From the NCBI GenBank assembly GCA_035275065.1, contig DATENM010000153.1:1-64000 (forward strand): DNA of 64,000 nucleotides. The letters are read 5' to 3'. Source of the stretch: Blastocatellia bacterium (lineage in GTDB: Bacteria > Acidobacteriota > Blastocatellia > UBA7656). The notes beneath the pieces are model-generated. The model did not search any database, was not told the DNA's origin, and saw only the letters and a program-made list of their open reading frames with translations. This document shows, in pieces, positions 49,474 to 58,770 of the stretch. Position numbers and translations under genes: made by a program. Each line of letters begins with the position of its first letter. The first letter of the stretch is position 1.

Positions 49474-52400
49474 ATGCGTTGCAGATTCCGCTCTCTTCGT
49501 CGCCTCGCCGCAAGCAGCCTGCTGCTGTTGTTGATCAGCCTGACGGCGAGCGCGCAATTCAAAGCCAGCATTCAAGGCACAGTGACCGACAATTCCGGCG
49601 CAGTCGTGAGCGGCGCCACCGTCACCGTCACCAACCTGGAGACCAACAAAGCCCAAGCCACGACGACCACCGACGACGGCTTCTATCGCGTCACGGGGCT
49701 GCCGCCGGGCCGCTACACGGTGACGGCAGAGCTCGCCGGTTTCAAGAAGGCGGTCATCGAAAACGTCACCGTCAGTGCTGAAGAGCCGCGCGGCGTTGAC
49801 CTGAAACTCGAAGCCGGTCAGGTCACCGAGTCGGTGACCGTGACGGCGGGCGCCGAAGTCGCGCCCTTGCAAACAGAGAACGCCGACGTCACACGCGGCA
49901 TCACGCGCCAGGAGATTCTGCGCATCCCGCAGGTCGGGCGCGACCCGTACGAGCTGATCCGCCTGACGCCGGGCGTCTTTGGCGACGGCGCGCGCGGCGG
50001 CACCGGCGGCTCCGTCGGCTTGCCGAACACGACCGGGCCGGGCGGCTCGAACAACTCGATCTTTCAAACCGAAAATCAGGTGCCTATTTCAGCCAACGGC
50101 CAGCGCCTGTCGGCCAACAACTTCATGATCGATGGCGTCAGCGTCAACAGCCAGACCTGGGGCGGCGCGGCGGTCATCACTCCGAATCAGGAATCGGTCA
50201 AAGAGATTCAGGTCTCTTCGAGCACCTACTCTGCCGAAGAAGGGCGCAACAGCGGCGCGCAGATCAAAGTCGTTTCGCAGAACGGCACCAACGAGCTGCA
50301 CGGCAGCGCCTTCTTCAAGTATGACTCGCCGAAGCTGAACGCTTTTAACAAGTGGAACGGTCCCGACAACGCGCCGCGCGTGCGCGTCAACGACCTCTTC
50401 CGCCAGTTCGGCGGCAGCGTCGGCGGCCCGGTCATCAAAGACAAGCTCTTCTTCTTTTTCAGCTACGAAGGGTTGCGCAACAACACGACGAATTACTTCC
50501 AGAGCTTCATCGAAACGCCGGAGTATCGCCAGCTCGTCATCAGCCGCAGCCCGAACAGCATCACCGCGCAGGTCTTCAAGACGCCGGGGCTAGAGCCGCG
50601 CATTGTCGCGATCATTCCGCGTGATTGCACGGCGGTGCCTGACCGCGCCTGCCGCGTGCTTCCCGGCGGCCTCGACATCGGCTCGCCGTTCGGCACGGTC
50701 GGCCACTATGTGCCATTCAGCATGCCGACGGGCGGCGGCCTCGACAACATTCCCGACATCCTCTTTGCGTTGCTCGCTGCTCCCGGCCAGGTGCATGGCG
50801 ATCAGTACAACTTCCGCTCCGACTATAATCTCGGGGCCAGCGATACATTCGCCTTCAGCACCTACATCACGCACTTCAAGGGCTTGACCAGCGACCCGGC
50901 GGGCCGCAGCCGGCCTATTGGCGACATCAATTCCAATCGCACCAATCCGGCCATCACGATGACCTGGATTCACACGCTGAAGCCCACCATGCTCAACGAG
51001 GCGCGCTTCAACTTCGCGCGCTTCGGCTATAACGAGATTCAGGATAACCCGGATGCCAACTTCGGCATCCCGCGCATCGAAGTCGAAGGCTTGCCGTTCG
51101 ACCGCATACGCTTTGGCGCGCCGCGCGGCGAAGCGACGCCGGGCGTCTTCGCCGAAAACACCTTCAACTTCCGCGACACCCTCAGCAACATCGTCGGTCG
51201 CCACGCGATGAAGTATGGCCTCGACATCCGCTGGGAGCAGAGCAACAACAACCTGGCGGGCGGCGCGCGTCCGATCTATTCCTTCTCCGGCCTGTGGAAT
51301 CTGGCGAACGATACGCCGATCTTTGAAGCCATCAACGCCGACCCGGTCACGGGACTGCCTGCCGACGCGCAGCGCTACTTCCGCACCAAAGATTACGCGG
51401 GCTTTTTTCAGGATGACTTCAAGTTCCGGCCCAACCTCACTCTCAACCTCGGCCTGCGCTACGAATACTTCACGCCGCTGCGCGAGAAGAACGGCTCGCT
51501 GAGCAATCTGCAATTCGGCGCCAATGGGCTGGCCGATTCCAAAGTCGTCGTGGTTGACGAGCTATGGAAGCCCGACCGCAACAACTTCGCGCCGCGCCTC
51601 GGCTTCGCGTGGTCGCCAACGCGCTTTGAGAACAAGATGGTCTGGCGCGGCGGCTTCGGCGTCAGCTTCAACCGCCATCCGTCAGCGCCGTTTCTGAACT
51701 CGCGCGGCAACCCGCCGTTCTTTGCGCGCTACAACATCTGCTGCGGCGGCGCGGGCGCGGCGGGCGGCGAAGAATGGGCGCCGCCATTCGCCAACGGACA
51801 GATTCTCTACGCCCTCGGCGCCACCAACTCGCCCTTCAGCTACCCGGTCAACCCGGCGCTGGCGCAGGGCCTCAACCCGGCGACCGGCGCGCCCAACGGC
51901 CCTCCCGTCGAAATCTACGGCGCGCCACCCGAAGTGCCGAACCCTTACGTCTACACCTACTCGCTAGAGGTGCAGTACGATCTGCCGTGGCACGTCGTCG
52001 GCAGCGCGGGTTATCAAGGCAGCTCGTCGCATAAGCTGTTGCGGCTGGTCAATCAGAACTACCTCTACCCGAACAACCCTTCGTTCTTCGCCGTCTACTT
52101 CCCGACGCCGGACGTCAATGCCAATTACAACGGCATGAATCTGCGCGTCACCAAGCAGTTCACGCAGGGCTTCCAGATTGATGCGATGTATCGCTGGAGC
52201 AAGAGCATTGACACGCTGTCGTACGAAGGGCCGGGATTTGTAACCAATCAGACATATCCGCAAGACCTGCGCCAGGAGCGCGGCCCGTCGGATTACGACG
52301 TGCGGCACCATTTCGTGATGACAGGGCTGTGGGACTTGCCGATCTTCCGCACCCGCAAAGACTGGGTTGGCAAGGTGCTCGGCGGCTGGCAGATCAATGG

Positions 52401-52887
52401 CATCCTGACGGCGCACACAGGTTTCCCATGGACGCCGCTGATCGGCAATTGCATCAGCACGCCGGGCGGGGCGGTGCTCTGTCCGTCGCGCCCTGCACAG
52501 TATTTCGGCGGCGCGTTGGACCGCACAGACAATCAGACGTTTATGGATTTGGGTGGCAACTTCCCCGGCGGCGGCCAGCGCTTTTTTGACACCACAGACC
52601 CCGGCAACCGCCCGCCAGGAATCGGGCGCAACGTCTTTCGCGGGCCGCGCTATCGCAACATTGACCTGAGCCTGGTCAAGCGCACGGGCTTGCCGAGCTT
52701 CCACGCGCTCGGCGAAAACGCGGCGCTTGAGCTGCGAGCGAATTTCTTCAACGCTTTCAACATCCTGAACCTCTCGTCGTTCGGGTTCTTCAGTCCCAGC
52801 ACTGATGTCAAGAATGTGAGCTTCGGTCGCGCAACCTCGGCGCTGGCGGGTCGCGTCATCGAACTGCAAGCGCGCTTCAGCTTCTAG
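49474..52887 (+). CDS. Oar-like TonB-dependent receptor with N-terminal carboxypeptidase-regulatory-like domain
   Basis: The product is 1137 aa. ATG 49474 lies behind GGAGG. Signal peptide residues 1-29 (..RLAASSLLLLLISLTASAQ). A carboxypeptidase-regulatory-like domain (about 30-110; GTVTDNSGAVVSGATVTVTN, GFYRVTGLPPGRYTVTAELA) precedes the plug (about 120-260; NNFMIDGVSVNSQTW, ESVKEIQVSSSTYSAEEGR, GAQIKVVSQNGTNELHGSAF). The beta-barrel follows to the C-terminal Phe (QARFSF). No clear TonB box was seen. Such receptors import large glycans or peptides across the outer membrane. The neighbourhood suggests a glucan. Confidence 0.93.
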   Translation: MRCRFRSLRRLAASSLLLLLISLTASAQFKASIQGTVTDNSGAVVSGATVTVTNLETNKAQATTTTDDGFYRVTGLPPGRYTVTAELAGFKKAVIENVTVSAEEPRGVDLKLEAGQVTESVTVTAGAEVAPLQTENADVTRGITRQEILRIPQVGRDPYELIRLTPGVFGDGARGGTGGSVGLPNTTGPGGSNNSIFQTENQVPISANGQRLSANNFMIDGVSVNSQTWGGAAVITPNQESVKEIQVSSSTYSAEEGRNSGAQIKVVSQNGTNELHGSAFFKYDSPKLNAFNKWNGPDNAPRVRVNDLFRQFGGSVGGPVIKDKLFFFFSYEGLRNNTTNYFQSFIETPEYRQLVISRSPNSITAQVFKTPGLEPRIVAIIPRDCTAVPDRACRVLPGGLDIGSPFGTVGHYVPFSMPTGGGLDNIPDILFALLAAPGQVHGDQYNFRSDYNLGASDTFAFSTYITHFKGLTSDPAGRSRPIGDINSNRTNPAITMTWIHTLKPTMLNEARFNFARFGYNEIQDNPDANFGIPRIEVEGLPFDRIRFGAPRGEATPGVFAENTFNFRDTLSNIVGRHAMKYGLDIRWEQSNNNLAGGARPIYSFSGLWNLANDTPIFEAINADPVTGLPADAQRYFRTKDYAGFFQDDFKFRPNLTLNLGLRYEYFTPLREKNGSLSNLQFGANGLADSKVVVVDELWKPDRNNFAPRLGFAWSPTRFENKMVWRGGFGVSFNRHPSAPFLNSRGNPPFFARYNICCGGAGAAGGEEWAPPFANGQILYALGATNSPFSYPVNPALAQGLNPATGAPNGPPVEIYGAPPEVPNPYVYTYSLEVQYDLPWHVVGSAGYQGSSSHKLLRLVNQNYLYPNNPSFFAVYFPTPDVNANYNGMNLRVTKQFTQGFQIDAMYRWSKSIDTLSYEGPGFVTNQTYPQDLRQERGPSDYDVRHHFVMTGLWDLPIFRTRKDWVGKVLGGWQINGILTAHTGFPWTPLIGNCISTPGGAVLCPSRPAQYFGGALDRTDNQTFMDLGGNFPGGGQRFFDTTDPGNRPPGIGRNVFRGPRYRNIDLSLVKRTGLPSFHALGENAALELRANFFNAFNILNLSSFGFFSPSTDVKNVSFGRATSALAGRVIELQARFSF

Positions 52888-52901
52888 CTGGTAACCTCAC
52901 G

Positions 52902-52950
52902 GGGCGTGAGCGAATGGGCCGCAAGCCCGTCCGGTCACGCCCATTTTTTT
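52902..52950 (+). terminator. Intrinsic terminator after the TonB receptor gene
   Basis: GGGCGTGA (52902-52909) pairs with TCACGCCC (52935-52942), with an inner GGGC/GCCC helix (52917-52926), followed by A and seven T residues (52944-52950). It begins 14 nt after the stop codon. Confidence 0.85.
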
Positions 52951-52961
52951 AGAATGGCATT

Positions 52962-53043
52962 GAGACCTGGGAGCGCGGGCAGCTTGCCCGCAACTTCTCG
53001 AATGCGAAAGACTGGCGGGCGAGACGCCCGCGCTCCCAGGCTC
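52962..53043. repeat. CTGGGAGCGCGGGC inverted repeat
   Basis: The core CCTGGGAGCGCGGGC (52966-52980) is a perfect 15-bp complement of 53026-53040. Flanking bases GAGAC and GGCTC partly continue it. Smaller GCGGGC/GCCCGC inversions lie inside. It occupies the gap between the receptor terminator and the TPR gene stop (convergent genes). Confidence 0.85.
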
Positions 53044-53045
53044 GA

Positions 53046-54515
53046 TCATTGATTGCCGGTGGCGGGTTTGCCTTCAAAAGCTGATGGCAGGTTGCGGTTG
53101 TCCGGCTCGCACGTTTGATCTTTTTGGCGGGTCAAGCCTTCGGCTTGCAGCTCTTTGAAAATGGCTTGCTCGCGCGCGGCGTCGTCCTGGCGCTTGAGCC
53201 GCGCGTAGATGAGAAAGAGTTGATAGTGAACTTCGGGACAGTCACGGCTCATCGTCGCGGCGCGTTCGAGCACCTGTTCGGCTTCGCCGTATCGGCGCAG
53301 CTTCACCAGGTAGCGACCGAGATTATAGTGCGCATAGATGTGACGGCTGCCGAGCGCGATGGCGCGGCGCAGCAATGGCTCGGCTTCACTCAGACGATCC
53401 TGCTGGCCGACGATGTAGCCGAGTTGCGCCAGCGCGTCGGCATTATCCGGCTTGAGCGCCAGCGACCGGCGCAGCGCCGCTTCGGCTTTATCAAACAGGC
53501 CCTGGCGACGCGCCGCGACGCCGAGGAAGTAATGCGCTTCGGCGATGTCGGGGAAGCGCCGGGCGGCGCGCTCGAATAGGTCGAGCGCCGCTTCGCCTTG
53601 ATCGAGGAGCAAGTCAACGCCGCCCAATCGCGCGTAGTAGGCGAACTTCGTCGCGTCGGCGTTGAGCGCCCGTTCGTAGTAGGCTTTTGCCGCCGCCGCG
53701 CCGCGCGTCTGTCGCAAGCCTTCGCCAATCATGAAGCTGGCGTCGGCAAAGTCCGCGCGCTTCTCTAATGCCTGTTGCCAGAGCGCAATGGCCGCGTCAG
53801 TCGTGCCGCGCGCCGCCGCCGTCAGACCGAGGTAGTAAAGCGGCTCGGCGGCATTGGGCGCAAGCAAAGCGGCTGACCGCAAGAGGCGCGCGGCTTCATC
53901 GAGGCGCTGCAAGCGGTAATAAACGACGCCGAGATTAATGACGATTTCGTACTGGTCGGGCCGTTGCGCGTTGGCGCGTTCGAGCAGCGGCAAGGCGCGC
54001 TCGTTGTCGCCGCGCGCCGCATAGAGCACGCCCAAATTCGCCGTCGCCTGCGGGTGATCGGGCGCGGCGCGCAACACGCTTTCAAAGGCTTGAATGGCTT
54101 GCTCATTGCGATGGCTGCGGGCGTAGAGAACGCCGAGATTGGCTTGCGCGGTGATCGAGTGAGGGTTGAGCCGCAGGGCTTCGCGGTATTCGCGCTCGGC
54201 TTCCGCCGGGCGTCCGCGCTGATCGAGAATGGCGCCGAGCAAGTTATGGGCGTCGGGATTTTGCGGCGCGGCGCTGAGCGCGCGGCGCACCAGCGGCTCG
54301 GCTTCGTCGAGGCGGCCCGCTTGCAATAGGCCGACCGCCTGGCGCAGCAACGCCGCCGTTTCAGCTTGCGGCGCGGTCGCCGGCTGATGCGGCATCGCGG
54401 CAGCACCTATTGAAATGAAGACGACACAAACGCCGAGCCCGGCAAGGCGCACGACAGCGTACAGCGTATGGCCGCGCCTTGCGGGTTGGTGCGTTGGTGA
54501 ATCGAGTCTCTTCAT
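53046..54515 (-). CDS. Exported TPR-repeat protein
   Basis: The product is 489 aa. The N-terminus has one hydrophobic segment (about 19-40; YAVVRLAGLGVCVVFISIGA), a signal anchor or signal peptide. The rest is about eleven TPR units of 34 residues with the usual pattern (AAPQNPDAHNLLGAILDQRG, HPQATANLGVLYAARGDNER, KPDNADALAQLGYIVGQQDR). No catalytic domain. It is probably a periplasmic protein-binding scaffold. It is divergent from GH3, with 131 bp between the two starts. Confidence 0.88.
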   Translation of the reverse strand: MKRLDSPTHQPARRGHTLYAVVRLAGLGVCVVFISIGAAAMPHQPATAPQAETAALLRQAVGLLQAGRLDEAEPLVRRALSAAPQNPDAHNLLGAILDQRGRPAEAEREYREALRLNPHSITAQANLGVLYARSHRNEQAIQAFESVLRAAPDHPQATANLGVLYAARGDNERALPLLERANAQRPDQYEIVINLGVVYYRLQRLDEAARLLRSAALLAPNAAEPLYYLGLTAAARGTTDAAIALWQQALEKRADFADASFMIGEGLRQTRGAAAAKAYYERALNADATKFAYYARLGGVDLLLDQGEAALDLFERAARRFPDIAEAHYFLGVAARRQGLFDKAEAALRRSLALKPDNADALAQLGYIVGQQDRLSEAEPLLRRAIALGSRHIYAHYNLGRYLVKLRRYGEAEQVLERAATMSRDCPEVHYQLFLIYARLKRQDDAAREQAIFKELQAEGLTRQKDQTCEPDNRNLPSAFEGKPATGNQ

Positions 54516-54646
54516 CCGCCGTTGCCTCAGTCGCTTCGCCTAGTATAAGCGGCGGGTGGTTTGCCGAGAAAGCCCGACAGGCTTTCATATCGCGTGGACG
54601 ATTCGCTCAATCTCTTATCTTCTGCAATCCTTCGGAGGAGTCGCCA

Positions 54647-56869
54647 ATGAAGTTCGCGAAATCGAAGAGCCTCGCAGCGGCTCTGTTATTGATTGTCTCG
54701 ATCAGCCCTTCCCTGCCTTCGCTGGCCGCGCCGCCCGACCACATCGAAGAGCGCATCAGCAAGCTGCTGGCACAGATGACCCTCGAAGAGAAGCTCGGCC
54801 AGTTGCAAATTCTCGACGGCGAGGCCGACGGCAAATACCGCCCGGAGCACCTGGAGATGGTGCGCCAGGGGCGGCTCGGCTCGACGCTCAATGTGCGCGG
54901 CGCAAAGCGCGTCAACGAATTGCAGCGCGTTGCGGTCGAGCAATCGCGGCTGAAGATTCCGCTGCTCTTTGGCTTCGATGTGATTCACGGCTACCGCACC
55001 ATCTTTCCCATCTCGCTCGGCGAAGTCGCGAGCTGGGACCCGGCCTCAGTCGAGCGCGGCGCTTCCGTCGCGGCGGCAGAGTCGGCGGCGGCGGGCGTGC
55101 GTTGGACGTTCGCGCCGATGGTTGATGTCGCCCGCGATGCGCGCTGGGGCCGCATCAGCGAAGGCGCCGGCGAAGACCCTTACCTCGGCGCGGTGATGGC
55201 GCGCGCCCGCGTGCTCGGCTTTCAAGGAAAGGATTACAGCGACCCGGCGAAGGTCGTCGCCTGCGCCAAGCACTGGGTCGCCTACGGCGCGGCGGAAAGT
55301 GGCCGCGATTACAATACCACAGACGTTTCGGAATGGACGCTGCGCGAAGTCTACTTTCCGCCGTTCAAGGCCGCGGTTGATGCGGGCGTCGGCACCTTCA
55401 TGAGCGCCTTCAACGATCTGAACGGCGTGCCGACTTCGGCCAACCCGTTCACGCTCACCCGCGTTTTGCGCGACGAGTGGAAGTTCGATGGCTTCGTCGT
55501 CAGCGATTACGAGTCGGTGCGCGAGCTGATGAATCATGGCATCGCCGCCACCGAAGCCGACGCCGCGCAACAGGGGTTGAACGCCGGCGTTGATATGGAG
55601 ATGGTCAGCCGCCTCTACAACAAGCACGTCGCCGCGCTGCTTAAAGAAGGCAAAGTCTCGATGCGGACGATTGACGAAGCGGTGCGGCGCATCCTGCGCG
55701 TCAAATTCCGGCTCGGCCTGTTCGAGCATCCTTATGCCGACGAGGGGCGCGAGGCTTCGGTGATCTTCAGCGCAGAGAACCGCGCCGCGGCGCGTGAGGT
55801 CGCAGCGCGCTCAATGGTGCTGTTGAAGAATGAGCGCGAAGTCTTGCCGCTCAACAAAGCGGCGCGGCAGCTCGCCGTCATCGGCCCGCTCGCCGACAGC
55901 CAGCGCGATATGATCGGCTCGTGGTCGGGCGACGGTCGCGCCGAAGACGCCGTGACCTTGATCGAAGGCATTCGCGCCAAAGTCACGCCGCAAACCAAAG
56001 TCGTTTATGCCAGAGGCTGCGACTTCACCGGCGACAGCAGCGACGGCATCAGCGAGGCCGTGCGCGTCGCCAATGAATCCGACGCCGTGGTGCTGGCCAT
56101 TGGCGAAAGCGCCGACATGAGCGGCGAAGCGCGCTCGCGCTCGTCACTTGATCTGCCGGGCCGCCAGCTCGACCTGGCCCGAGCGATTCAAGCGACCGGC
56201 AAGCCTGTCGTCGTCGTGCTGATGAATGGCCGCCCGATGTCGATCAACTGGCTGGCCGACAATGTGCCGGCGATTGTTGAAACATGGTTCGCCGGCTCGC
56301 AGGCGGGCAACGCGATTGCCGATGTCTTGTTCGGCGACGTGAATCCCGGCGGCAAGCTGCCCGTAACCTTCCCGCGCGCTGTCGGACAGGTGCCGCTTTA
56401 CTACAACCATATGAGCACGGGCCGCCCGCCCGACCCGAACAATCCCTACACGTCGAAGTACATCGATGTGCCGTGGACGCCGCTCTACCCATTCGGCTAT
56501 GGCTTGAGCTACACGCAGTTTCGCTTCTCGAACCTGCAACTGAGCGCGCCGCGCATCCGAGCCGATGGCAGCCTGAAGGTGAGCGTCGAAGTCGAAAACA
56601 TCGGCAAGCGCGTTGGTGACGAAGTCGCGCAGCTTTACATCCGCGACGTGGCCGGAAGCCGCACGCGGCCTGTGAAAGAGTTGAAAGGGTTCGAGCGCAT
56701 CACTCTGAAACCGGGCGAGCGGCGGCGCGTCGAGTTCACGCTGACGCCGGCGCACCTTGGGTTTTATAACCGTGACATGAAATTCGTCGTCGAGCCGGGC
56801 GCCTTCAAAATCTGGGTCGGCGCGGATTCGGCGAGCGGCCTTGAATCGAGCTTTGAAGTCGTCGAATAA
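54647..56869 (+). CDS. bglX: GH3 beta-glucosidase
   Basis: The product is 740 aa. ATG 54647 lies behind CGGAGGAG. Signal peptide residues 1-28 (..LLLIVSISPSLPSLAAP). The GH3 N-terminal TIM barrel (about 35-380) has KLGQLQ, LLFGFDVIHGYRTIFP, WTFAPMVDVARDARWGRISE, GEDPYLGAVMARA and the nucleophile DGFVVSDYESV (Asp287). The alpha/beta sandwich (about 400-610; SMVLLKNEREVLPLNKA) and fibronectin-III-like domain (about 660-740; SVEVENIGKRVGDEVAQLYI) follow. It acts in the periplasm on beta-linked oligosaccharides. The GH144-like neighbour makes sophoro-oligosaccharides a candidate substrate. Confidence 0.93.
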   Translation: MKFAKSKSLAAALLLIVSISPSLPSLAAPPDHIEERISKLLAQMTLEEKLGQLQILDGEADGKYRPEHLEMVRQGRLGSTLNVRGAKRVNELQRVAVEQSRLKIPLLFGFDVIHGYRTIFPISLGEVASWDPASVERGASVAAAESAAAGVRWTFAPMVDVARDARWGRISEGAGEDPYLGAVMARARVLGFQGKDYSDPAKVVACAKHWVAYGAAESGRDYNTTDVSEWTLREVYFPPFKAAVDAGVGTFMSAFNDLNGVPTSANPFTLTRVLRDEWKFDGFVVSDYESVRELMNHGIAATEADAAQQGLNAGVDMEMVSRLYNKHVAALLKEGKVSMRTIDEAVRRILRVKFRLGLFEHPYADEGREASVIFSAENRAAAREVAARSMVLLKNEREVLPLNKAARQLAVIGPLADSQRDMIGSWSGDGRAEDAVTLIEGIRAKVTPQTKVVYARGCDFTGDSSDGISEAVRVANESDAVVLAIGESADMSGEARSRSSLDLPGRQLDLARAIQATGKPVVVVLMNGRPMSINWLADNVPAIVETWFAGSQAGNAIADVLFGDVNPGGKLPVTFPRAVGQVPLYYNHMSTGRPPDPNNPYTSKYIDVPWTPLYPFGYGLSYTQFRFSNLQLSAPRIRADGSLKVSVEVENIGKRVGDEVAQLYIRDVAGSRTRPVKELKGFERITLKPGERRRVEFTLTPAHLGFYNRDMKFVVEPGAFKIWVGADSASGLESSFEVVE

Positions 56870-56881
56870 AGATAACTACAG

Positions 56882-56930
56882 AGACACGGAGAAATCTCCG
56901 TGTCTCCGTGTCTCCGTGTCTCCGTGTTTA
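56882..56930. repeat. TCTCCGTG tandem array with short inverted arm
   Basis: AGACACGGAGA (56882-56892) is complementary to the first part of four tandem TCTCCGTG units (from 56895). Asymmetric: the right side is longer than the left. It lies between GH3 and YjbQ genes. Confidence 0.8.
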
Positions 56931-56982
56931 ATTCCCCTTCCGCGTGTGGATTCGCCGCCGATCTTTGGCGATAATGGCGGGT

Positions 56983-57402
56983 ATGAAGAGCTATCGCAAA
57001 GAACTCTGGTTCAATGTGCCCACGCGACGCGCCTTCATCAATCTGACGCCGCAGGTCGAACAGTGCCTGCGCGACAGCGGCATCAAGGAAGGGTTGGCGC
57101 TGGTCAATGCCATGCACATCACCGCCTCGGTCTTCATCAACGATGACGAATCGGGGCTGCACGAAGATTACGACCGCTGGCTCGAAGAACTGGCGCCGCA
57201 CGAGCCGTTGGGCCGCTATCGGCACAACCTGACGGGCGAAGACAACGGCGACGCGCACCTCAAGCGGCAGGTGATGGGCCGCGAAGTCGTCGTCGCCATC
57301 ACTGAAGGCCGGCTTGACTTCGGTCCGTGGGAGCAGATCTTTTACGGCGAATTCGACGGCGGGCGGCGCAAGCGCGTGCTGGTCAAGATCATCGGCGAAT
57401 GA
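56983..57402 (+). CDS. YjbQ/UPF0047 family protein
   Basis: The product is 139 aa from ATG 56983 (ATG 56974 is an alternative). The family core is complete: YRKELWFNVPTRRAFINLTP, GLALVNAMHITASVFINDDE, YRHNLTGEDNGDAHLKRQ, VMGREVVVAITEGRLDFGPW and QIFYGEFDG. The fold is a trimeric beta protein; thiamine-phosphate synthase activity was reported for some members but the physiological role is open. It overlaps the GH144-like start by 4 nt (ATGA). It is probably a co-transcribed passenger. Confidence 0.92.
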   Translation: MKSYRKELWFNVPTRRAFINLTPQVEQCLRDSGIKEGLALVNAMHITASVFINDDESGLHEDYDRWLEELAPHEPLGRYRHNLTGEDNGDAHLKRQVMGREVVVAITEGRLDFGPWEQIFYGEFDGGRRKRVLVKIIGE

Positions 57403-58766
57403 ACGGCCATTCGATTCTCATCACTCATCTCACAATAGCATTGAAGCGCGCCCTAAGCTTCGCAGGCCGCCCGGTTGTTGGTTTATTCATCATCACGCTG
57501 ATGGTCGCCAGCGCCACTTCGCAGGTTAAGCGCCCGATTGCTTCGGGCAGATTAGCGGCGCAGGACGAAGCGTTTCTGGAAGACCTGTCGCGCCGCGCCT
57601 TCCTCTATTTCTGGGAGCAATCCAATCCACAGACAGGGCTGGTGCTGGATCGCTCGAAGACCGACGGCTCGCCCTCGGACGAAAACCACCGCACGATTGC
57701 CAGCATCGCTTCGACCGGCTTCGGCCTGACGGCGCTCTGCATCGCCGCCGAGCGGCGCTGGATCGATCCGGCACAAGCGCGCCAGCGCGTGGCGGCGACC
57801 TTGCGCTTCTTTGCCGAGCGCGCCACCCACGAGCACGGCTGGTTCTATCACTGGATGGACGTAGGCAGTGGCGAACGCCGATGGCAAAGCGAAATCTCTT
57901 CGATAGACACCGCCCTGTTGCTCGGCGGCGCGCTGACGGCGCGCGGCTATTATCAGAAGGATGCCGAGATCAAGCGGCTGGCGACGGCGATCTATGAGCG
58001 CGTTGATTTCCGCTGGATGCTCGCGGGTCACCCCTTGCTGCTCAGTCATGGGTGGAAGCCGGAAAGCGGATTCCTTAACAGCCGATGGACGGATTACAGC
58101 GAAGAGACCATGCTTTATCTGCTCGCCATCGGATCAGTGACGCACCCGATCAGCAAAGACGCGTGGTACGCCTGGCGGCGCGATTGGATCACCTTCGAAG
58201 GCTACCGTTATGCGGCGAGCGCCGCGCCGCTGTTCATCCATCAATACTCGCACGCCTGGGTTGATTATCGCGGGCGGCGCGACCGCACGCCGTCGGGCAT
58301 AGATTACTTTGAAAACTCGGTGACGGCGACGCGGGCGCATCGTTTGTTCTGCATGAAACTGGCGAAAGAGTTTCCCGGCTATTCGGGCGTCATCTGGGGC
58401 ATCACGGCGAGCGATAGCGCCAAAGGTTATGTGGCGTGGGGCGGCCCGCCGCGCGACCCGGCCATTGACGGCACGGTGGTGCCGTGCGCGGCTGCCGGAT
58501 CACTGATGTTCACGCCGGAGATCAGCTTGCCGGCGCTGCGGACGATGAAAGACAAGTTTGGCGAGCGCATCTATGGCCGCTATGGCTTCACAGACGCCTT
58601 CAACCCGAACAACGGTTGGGTGAACCCGGACGTCATCGGCATCGATGTGGGGATCACCTTGCTGAGCGCCGAGAACCTGCGCAGCCGCAATGTCTGGCGC
58701 TGGTTCATGCGCAACCCTGAGGTAGAACGCGCGATGAAGATAGTCGGACTCCAACCCTACAAGTGA
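57399..58766 (+). CDS. GH144-like glycosidase (glycoamylase domain)
   Basis: The product is 455 aa. ATG 57399 overlaps the YjbQ stop. A TM or signal segment is at about 20-42 (GRPVVGLFIITLMVASATSQ). The catalytic domain is an (alpha/alpha)6 barrel: DLSRRAFLYFWEQSNPQTGL, SIASTGFGLTALCIAAERRW, HGWFYHWMD, EISSIDTALLLGGALTA, HGWKPESGFL, PLFIHQYSHAWVDYRG, VIWGITASDSAKGYVAWGGP and YGFTDAFNPNNGWVNPDVIG. This matches the glycoamylase/GH144 family, whose characterised members are endo-beta-1,2-glucanases. Substrate here is inferred from family and from the GH3 neighbour. Confidence 0.85.
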   Translation: MNGHSILITHLTIALKRALSFAGRPVVGLFIITLMVASATSQVKRPIASGRLAAQDEAFLEDLSRRAFLYFWEQSNPQTGLVLDRSKTDGSPSDENHRTIASIASTGFGLTALCIAAERRWIDPAQARQRVAATLRFFAERATHEHGWFYHWMDVGSGERRWQSEISSIDTALLLGGALTARGYYQKDAEIKRLATAIYERVDFRWMLAGHPLLLSHGWKPESGFLNSRWTDYSEETMLYLLAIGSVTHPISKDAWYAWRRDWITFEGYRYAASAAPLFIHQYSHAWVDYRGRRDRTPSGIDYFENSVTATRAHRLFCMKLAKEFPGYSGVIWGITASDSAKGYVAWGGPPRDPAIDGTVVPCAAAGSLMFTPEISLPALRTMKDKFGERIYGRYGFTDAFNPNNGWVNPDVIGIDVGITLLSAENLRSRNVWRWFMRNPEVERAMKIVGLQPYK

Positions 58767-58770
58767 TTAT